Origin: DATGEO01 sp035310015
Lineage (GTDB): Bacteria; Chloroflexota; Dormibacteria; Dormibacterales; Dormibacteraceae
Length of the DNA: 6,741 nucleotides
Direction: 5' to 3'
Assembly (NCBI GenBank): GCA_035310015.1
Contig: DATGEO010000039.1
Span: 1 to 6,741, forward strand
Made by a program: the position numbers and the translations under genes. The notes beneath the pieces were generated by a model that worked only from the letters and a program-made list of their open reading frames with translations, ran no database searches and was not told the DNA's origin. Shown here piece by piece: positions 1-4,512 of this stretch (the first letter of the stretch is position 1; every line of letters starts with the position of its first letter).

Positions 1-1709
1 GCGAACACGCAGTCGAACGTGCCCGTCACCGACCCGCACTCGACCTCTTCCACGTACCAGTCGTTGGCCAGGCCCGCCCACCGCAGGATCGCCTCGATGG
101 TCGCGATCCACACGTGGCACGACTTGACGGTCTTGATCCGCCCGAGCGCGAACATGTTCGAGAAGTTGACCATCCAGAACTGGTCCTCGTCGACCTGCAG
201 CCAGGCGTGCGTGTGCTCGCCGCGCACGTTGTCCATCTGCTCGCAGAACGCCTTCACGACGCTCGCGAGCTTGCGCTGGCGGCCCGGCATCAGCAGCCGC
301 CGGCCGGTCGGCAGCCCATGGTTCCCGTCGGCGAGCCAGCGCTCGGTGGCGCGCCGGCCCCACGCGCGGATCGTGTCCTCGGCCTCGGCGCCGTAGACGA
401 CCTCGAACGCCTCGTTCAGGCGGCTCAGGTAGTCGACCGGCGTCGCGAGCTGGTCGTCGTCGGGGGGGTCGTGGTCGAGGTATTGTGCAAAGCCCGCGGT
501 ATAGGCGAGCTCGTTCCAGCGCTCGTGAGTCACGTCGCGCGCGACGTGGACCATGTTCGCCATGAACGAGTTGAGGATGAACTTGCCACGCGCGCGCGAC
601 GGCTTGATCCCCATCAGCTCGAGGGTCCGCACGGCCGACGACGATCCCGAGCCCGAGCTCGGCGTGGGCGGAGGCGAGCCGTGCAGCACCGGAGCCGCGA
701 CTCGCCGGATCGGGGGCAGCGTCTGCGCCGGAGCCGCGCCGACCGCCGCGCCCGCGCCGGGTAGGGCGGGCTGAGCGCTGGGCGTCGCCGGCGGTGGCGC
801 CACCACCGAGGCCGCCGCGGCGGCGCGCACGGCCGAGGACGCAGCGGCTGCAGGGGCGGGCGGCACGGTGGCGGCCGCGCTTGCCCGGCGCTGCGGCAGC
901 TTGGCCATCTGGCCGAGCAGCTCGCGCACGGTCTGCGGCCGCGCGTTCGGGTCCTTGGCCAGCACCTTCGTCAGCAGCTGGTCGAGCTCGTCGGGCAGGT
1001 TGGCATTCAGCGCGCAGGCCGACGGGATCGGCGAGTTGACCGTCGCGTACGCGACCTCCATCCGGTTCGCGCCGACGTAAGGCAGTCGACCGGTGAGCAT
1101 CTCGAACGTGAGCACGCCCATGGCGTAGATGTCGGCCCGGCGGTCGACCTCGTGGCCCATCACCTGCTCCGGGGCCATGTAGCCGGGCGTGCCGATGGCG
1201 AGGCCGATGGTGGTCAGGTGCGTCGGCTGGCCCGCTCCACGCGCCAGGCCGAAGTCGGCAAGCAGCGCCCTACCGTCGGAGTGGATGAGGACGTTCGTCG
1301 GCTTGAGGTCGCGGTGGACGATGCCCGCGTCGTGCGCGTGCTGCAGGCCGTCGCCGATCTCGCGGAGGTAGCGCCACGCGGTCAGGGTGTCGAGCGGACC
1401 GCGGCGCAGGATGTCGCGCAGCGTGCCGCCGCGAATGAGCGGCATGGTCAGGAAGGCGACGCCCTCGTTCATCTCGAAGTCGTAGATGGTGAGGATGTTC
1501 GGATGGTCGAGCCTGGCCAGCGTCTTGGCCTCGGCCTCGAAGCGCTTGACGAAGCCGTCGTCCTCGAACAGCTCGGGTGACAGCGCCTTGAGCGCTACCT
1601 CGCGTCCCAGCGGCTGCTGCACAGCGCGGTAGACGACCGCCATCCCGCCGCCGCCAAGGCGCTCGACGATCTCGTACTGGCCGAGCCTTGTCCCCGTCAG
1701 GTCTTTCAT
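1..1709 (-). CDS. Ser/Thr protein kinase (Hanks type) with a V4R-like C-terminal domain; 3' end outside window
   Basis: Transfers phosphate from ATP to Ser/Thr residues of unknown cytoplasmic targets. The minus-strand frame is open from ATG at 1709-1707 to base 1 (569 codons, no stop). The kinase domain (about 12-270) has every catalytic element: Gly-rich loop LGGGGMAVVY (18-27), Lys41, helix-C Glu60, HRDLKPTN (132-139, catalytic Asp134), DFG (152-154) and APE (179-181), so it should be active. An Ala/Pro/Ser-rich linker (about 272-360) follows, then a domain from about 362 with Cys531, Cys558 and Cys567 in the pattern C-x(26)-C-x(8)-C, ending ECGSVTGTFDCVF. That ending and the segment QYLDHDPPDDD (about 415-425) resemble V4R-domain proteins. 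The V4R call is inference; the kinase call is secure. No membrane helix is visible, so a soluble sensor-kinase is likely. The start sits just before the N-lobe and overlaps the preceding stop (ATGA). No good Shine-Dalgarno is seen, which fits translational coupling. Confidence 0.95.
   Translation of the reverse strand, partial: MKDLTGTRLGQYEIVERLGGGGMAVVYRAVQQPLGREVALKALSPELFEDDGFVKRFEAEAKTLARLDHPNILTIYDFEMNEGVAFLTMPLIRGGTLRDILRRGPLDTLTAWRYLREIGDGLQHAHDAGIVHRDLKPTNVLIHSDGRALLADFGLARGAGQPTHLTTIGLAIGTPGYMAPEQVMGHEVDRRADIYAMGVLTFEMLTGRLPYVGANRMEVAYATVNSPIPSACALNANLPDELDQLLTKVLAKDPNARPQTVRELLGQMAKLPQRRASAAATVPPAPAAAASSAVRAAAAASVVAPPPATPSAQPALPGAGAAVGAAPAQTLPPIRRVAAPVLHGSPPPTPSSGSGSSSAVRTLELMGIKPSRARGKFILNSFMANMVHVARDVTHERWNELAYTAGFAQYLDHDPPDDDQLATPVDYLSRLNEAFEVVYGAEAEDTIRAWGRRATERWLADGNHGLPTGRRLLMPGRQRKLASVVKAFCEQMDNVRGEHTHAWLQVDEDQFWMVNFSNMFALGRIKTVKSCHVWIATIEAILRWAGLANDWYVEEVECGSVTGTFDCVF
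1706..1709 (-). other. 4-base ATGA overlap: response regulator stop / Ser/Thr kinase start
   Basis: The classic ATGA junction on the minus strand: ATG (1709-1707) starts the Ser/Thr kinase and TGA (1708-1706) ends the response regulator. This arrangement usually reflects stop-restart translation and makes it very likely that all three genes are one operon. Confidence 0.9.
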
Positions 1710-2092
1710 TGCGAGGCTCGGTCGGCGGTCAGCCTCTCCACGACCGACGTGAGGTCGGTCAGCTTGAACGGTTTGCTCAGCACGTCGTCCGCACCGGCGG
1801 CGAGAAAGCGCTCGCGGTCGCTGGGCATCGAATGCGCGCTGGCGATCACGATCCCGAGGGTCGGCTTCTCGGCCTTGATCTGGCGCATCGCCTCCAGCCC
1901 GTCCATGCCCGGCATGGCCACGTCCATGAGGATCACGTCGGGCGCGCCGGTCGAGGCCAGGGCCATCCGCACGGCCTCGAGACCGTCGGATGCCGTCAGC
2001 ACTTTGTGGCCGGCCTTCTCCAGCACGCGCCGGCACAGGCGCTGGGCCACCTCGTTGTCGTCAGCGACGAGAACCGTGATGGGATCAGGCAC
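1706..2092 (-). CDS. Stand-alone receiver-domain response regulator (CheY-like)
   Basis: A 128-residue protein consisting of one receiver domain with no DNA-binding or enzymatic output, the usual size for single-domain (CheY/Spo0F-type) regulators. It accepts phosphate from a histidine kinase and acts by protein contact or as a relay. The receiver residues are all present: acidic pair Asp11/Asp12, phosphoacceptor Asp57 in LMDVAMPGMDG, switch Ser85 and Lys107 in the SKPF motif. The Ser85-Lys107 spacing of 22 is normal. The start is GTG at 2092-2090, six codons before the ADDN motif. It overlaps the end of the upstream histidine kinase by 8 bases and has no strong ribosome binding site, so it probably relies on coupling. 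The stop TGA overlaps the ATG of the Ser/Thr kinase. The obvious partner donor is the histidine kinase encoded just upstream, which lacks its own receiver; that pairing is inferred from position. Confidence 0.96.
   Translation of the reverse strand: MPDPITVLVADDNEVAQRLCRRVLEKAGHKVLTASDGLEAVRMALASTGAPDVILMDVAMPGMDGLEAMRQIKAEKPTLGIVIASAHSMPSDRERFLAAGADDVLSKPFKLTDLTSVVERLTADRASQ
2085..2092 (-). other. 8-base gene overlap: histidine kinase stop / response regulator start
   Basis: GTGCCTGA on the minus strand holds the GTG start of the response regulator and the TGA stop of the histidine kinase in a different frame. Together with the lack of a good ribosome binding site it points to translational coupling, which would keep kinase and regulator amounts in step. 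Confidence 0.85.
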
Positions 2093-4379
2093 GGCGGAGC
2101 TGCGTCGCCGGAGTCACGGCCTCGGGGGCGAGCGGGATGGTGAAGTGGAACGCGGAGCCGTGGCCGACTGCGCTCTCGACCCAGATCTTGCCGCCGTGCA
2201 TCTCCACGATCTGCTTGACGATGGTGAGACCCAGGCCGGTCCCGGCGATGGACTGCGCGGCGCCGCTGCGCACCCGGCGGAAACGCTCGAACACGTGGGC
2301 GATCTCGTCGGGCGGGATCCCAAGCCCGGTGTCGGCCACGGTGACGAGGGCGTAGCCGCCCTCGGCGCGGCTCGACAGCGTGACCGTGCCGCCTTCCGGC
2401 GAGTACTTGACCGCGTTGCTCACGAGGTTGCTGACCACCTGCACCAGCCGGTCGCGGTCGCCCGTCACGATGGGCAGGCGGGGGTCGAGGTCGGGCTTGA
2501 ACTCGACAGTGCTCGACGACGCGGCCCGCGCGATGGCCTCGCTCAAGACCTCGTTGACGTCGACGTCGGCCATCCGGATCGTCATCCGGCCCGATTCCAT
2601 CCGGTCCAGGTCGAGCATGTCGCCGATGAGGCGGTTCACGCGGTCCGCGTCATTGAATATGTAGCCGCCGTAGGCGCGCAGCTCGTCTGGCTCGAGGCCG
2701 CCGTCGCGGATGAGCTCGCTGAAGCCCTGGATGCCGGTCAGCGCGGTGCGGAACTCGTGCGACACGATCGACAGGAACTCGGTCTTGGTGCGGTCGAGCT
2801 TCTCGAGGTCGGCGTTGGCGCTGCGCTGCGCCTCCAGCGCGTCCCCAAGCTTGTCCTGCGTGTCGCGCACGCGGGTCACGTCTTCGACCATCACCAGCAC
2901 GTGCTCAGGTTTGCCGTTGGCGTCGGGAATGGAGGTCGCGGTCATCTGCAGCCAGAGCCAGCGCCCGCCGCCGGTCGCCGCGCGCACCTGGACGCTGCCG
3001 CCGTCGCTGAAGCCCGCGAGCAGTGGCGCGACGCGAGACTTGCCGGCGGCCAGGTCGTAGGAGCGCATCAGGTCGGGCCACGCCTGGTCGCGCAATGTGG
3101 CGATGTCGAGCTCGAGCATCTTGAGCAGCGCGTCGTTGCCCTCGATGAGCTCCCCCGACGCGCTGACGCGGACGATGCCGATGGGCGCTCGTTCGAAGAT
3201 CGCGCGGTGGTCGGCTTCGCTGCGGCGCAGCGCCTGCAGCGTTTCGTCGCGCTGGATGAACTGGCCGATCTCGGATCCCGCGGTCGTCAGCATCGTTATG
3301 ACGTCGTCTTCCTCTTTCAGCGAGGCGCGCGCGAGCAGCGCGATCACGCCGATCACGTCGCCCGATGCGACCACCGGGCCGGCCACGAGCGTCGCCAGCG
3401 ACGCCTTGCGCGCCGGCAAGGTGAGCGACGGTTCCGAGATCGGCGTGATGTTGCTGGTTGCGGCGGCGACACCCGATTGGCGAACGCGACCGAGGACGCC
3501 CTGGCCTGGCGGCACCCACAGCTCCCGGCAGGCGTGGTCGAACTCCTCGAACGCGGGGTCGTCGCGATGCCACGAGTACCGGAGGTGCAAGGCGTCGCGG
3601 TCGCTGTCGACCGCCCAGAACTGAACGGCGTCTCGGTTCAGGTTGAGGCCGACCGCGCTCAGCACGTGGGGCGCGGCCTGCTCCCAGCCGGCGCTGGTGG
3701 CGACCGCGTGCCGCACCGCCACGAGCACGTCGCCGAGGTTGACGGCGCGCTTGGCTTGGGAGATGTCTGTGACCTGGACCAGGAACAGCGGTTCCGCGCC
3801 GTCGCGGGCGGTGCGCGCGATCGCGACCGCCACCGGTACGGTCTCGCCCGAGCCGCGAACCTGAACGGTCTCGCCGGTCCAGCTCACCCGGCTGCCGGCA
3901 CGAAGCTCGTCCAGCGCCGGGCCGAGCCCGCTCGCCGCGCCGCTCTCGGTCACCGCCAAGAGCGTGGTCGACCGCATCTCGCCGGGACTCCGCCCGAGCA
4001 GGGCGCACAGCGCGTCGTTGACCTCGACCCACCTGGCGTCGGCGTCGATCAAGCCGAGTCCGACCGTCGCGCCGCCGAGCATGAGGCGGGCCACCTCCTC
4101 CTGCTTGCGCAGGCCGGCGGTTTCAGCCGCGGCGGCTCGCGCGGTCACGCGGCTGCGGCGAACGATCTCGATCGCGGCGACGCCCACTACGCCGAGCGCG
4201 GCCAGCAGCACCGCCGTCGCCACTTCGGCCGCGCGCTCGCTGCGGGCCAGGCCGGCGAAGAGGGCGGCCAGCGCGTACAGGGCGACGAAAATCCACGCCG
4301 CATACGGCGTCAGGCGGCGGACCAGGCCCAGCCCGCGACTCGGTATCCATACGAGCCACTGGCCCTGGTCTGGCGCCAC
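2085..4379 (-). CDS. Membrane-anchored sensor histidine kinase (2TM-PAS-GAF-PAS-HisKA-HATPase)
   Basis: A 764-residue sensor kinase that autophosphorylates on His and passes phosphate to a receiver. Order: two membrane helices (about 27-45 and 53-72) joined by only about seven residues; PAS (about 95-210); GAF (about 218-378, with typical VPPGQGVLGRV and VAGPVVASGDVIGVIALLA segments); PAS (about 385-505); short coiled coil (505-530); HisKA with His541 in SHEFRTALTGI; HATPase_c with N-box Asn655 (NLVSNAVKYS), G1 box DTGLGIP (683-689), F box FERF (697-700) and G2 box GTGLGL (713-718). The H-box has Ala in place of the usual Pro (HE-x-RTP). With almost no extracytoplasmic loop, the signal is probably sensed in the membrane or by the cytoplasmic PAS/GAF domains. 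Start is GTG at 4379-4377; a GGGAGG lies 3 bases upstream, a short spacing, and no other ATG or GTG fits before the first helix. First gene of the operon; its end overlaps the response regulator. Confidence 0.96.
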   Translation of the reverse strand: MAPDQGQWLVWIPSRGLGLVRRLTPYAAWIFVALYALAALFAGLARSERAAEVATAVLLAALGVVGVAAIEIVRRSRVTARAAAAETAGLRKQEEVARLMLGGATVGLGLIDADARWVEVNDALCALLGRSPGEMRSTTLLAVTESGAASGLGPALDELRAGSRVSWTGETVQVRGSGETVPVAVAIARTARDGAEPLFLVQVTDISQAKRAVNLGDVLVAVRHAVATSAGWEQAAPHVLSAVGLNLNRDAVQFWAVDSDRDALHLRYSWHRDDPAFEEFDHACRELWVPPGQGVLGRVRQSGVAAATSNITPISEPSLTLPARKASLATLVAGPVVASGDVIGVIALLARASLKEEDDVITMLTTAGSEIGQFIQRDETLQALRRSEADHRAIFERAPIGIVRVSASGELIEGNDALLKMLELDIATLRDQAWPDLMRSYDLAAGKSRVAPLLAGFSDGGSVQVRAATGGGRWLWLQMTATSIPDANGKPEHVLVMVEDVTRVRDTQDKLGDALEAQRSANADLEKLDRTKTEFLSIVSHEFRTALTGIQGFSELIRDGGLEPDELRAYGGYIFNDADRVNRLIGDMLDLDRMESGRMTIRMADVDVNEVLSEAIARAASSSTVEFKPDLDPRLPIVTGDRDRLVQVVSNLVSNAVKYSPEGGTVTLSSRAEGGYALVTVADTGLGIPPDEIAHVFERFRRVRSGAAQSIAGTGLGLTIVKQIVEMHGGKIWVESAVGHGSAFHFTIPLAPEAVTPATQLRRA

Positions 4380-4382
4380 CGG

Positions 4383-4388
4383 CCTCCC
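4383..4388 (-). promoter_or_regulatory. Shine-Dalgarno sequence of the operon histidine kinase
   Basis: On the minus strand GGGAGG stands 3 bases before the GTG start at 4379. It is a near-perfect match to the anti-Shine-Dalgarno sequence but closer than the usual 5-9 bases. It supports GTG at 4379 as the start, because no alternative in-frame ATG or GTG begins before the first membrane helix. Confidence 0.5.
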
Positions 4389-4428
4389 ATCACCCCCCCG
4401 GGCGGCTTGTACGGTGCGCAGGGTGTGA

Positions 4429-4436
4429 ATTTTATC
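4429..4436 (-). promoter_or_regulatory. Weak -10-like element for the minus-strand operon
   Basis: On the minus strand GATAAAAT contains GATAAA, four of six matches to TATAAT, and would put transcription start near 4424, about 45 bases before the GTG. No recognisable -35 hexamer lies 16-18 bases upstream. It is offered only because it is the sole AT-rich patch in a suitable place; the sigma factor preference of this organism is unknown. Confidence 0.22.
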
Positions 4437-4461
4437 GGCCGCCCGGCGCCATGAGCCCCCG

Positions 4462-4490
4462 TTAGACCAGCCTCTCGGCCCTCTTGTTAA
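4462..4490 (+). promoter_or_regulatory. Weak promoter-like pair for the hybrid kinase
   Basis: TTAGAC (4462-4467) and TGTTAA (4485-4490) are separated by 17 bases on the plus strand, which would start transcription just before the proposed TTG start and leave a very short leader. Both hexamers match the sigma-70 consensus poorly, so this is a guess from spacing and position. Confidence 0.15.
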
Positions 4491-4503
4491 GCTGCCCCAC
4501 CAC

Positions 4504-4507
4504 AGGG
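4504..4507 (+). promoter_or_regulatory. Possible Shine-Dalgarno sequence of the hybrid kinase
   Basis: AGGG followed by a 5-base spacer and then TTG at 4513. It is short, but it decides the start here: the alternatives are rare codons upstream (ATT at 4429, CTG at 4492) or a GTG at 4594 that would cut into the first membrane helix. Confidence 0.35.
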
Positions 4508-4512
4508 CCGAG

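Larger units (their letters stand above)
4380..4512. other. Divergent intergenic region shared by the histidine kinase operon and the hybrid kinase
   Basis: These 133 bases lie between the two outward-facing start codons, so promoters for both transcription units should be here or inside the opposing gene. It holds an AT-rich patch (about 4428-4436) that stands out in the GC-rich surroundings, a run of seven C (4393-4399) and a second A/T-rich patch around 4484-4490. No convincing operator palindrome, terminator hairpin or small gene is visible. The ATG at 4451 opens only four codons before TAG. Confidence 0.6.

Noticed and set aside
793..895. Low-complexity GC-rich stretch in the Ser/Thr kinase gene, considered as a possible frameshift or repeat insertion.
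   Set aside because: It encodes an ordinary Ala/Pro-rich interdomain linker and the frame is continuous into coherent domains on both sides.
114..1580. Several plus-strand open frames (for example 114-764 and 1152-1580) opposite the Ser/Thr kinase.
   Set aside because: They are shadows of the kinase frame; the minus strand is open throughout and carries all the kinase motifs.
4372..4450. Two GGCGCC palindromes flanking the intergenic region (near 4372 and 4445), as possible operator sites.
   Set aside because: Six-base GC palindromes are common at this GC content, and the flanking bases do not extend the symmetry much.
1749..4454. A 901-codon open frame on the plus strand, antisense to the operon.
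   Set aside because: Its translation is rich in Arg, His, Ala, Val and Asp with no domain pattern, and it lies opposite genes with complete catalytic motifs. Such long antisense frames arise from the strong GC bias at third positions.
4451..4465. ATG in the divergent intergenic region, as a start for the hybrid kinase or a leader peptide.
   Set aside because: It is out of frame with the hybrid kinase and reaches TAG after four codons, with no convincing ribosome binding site.
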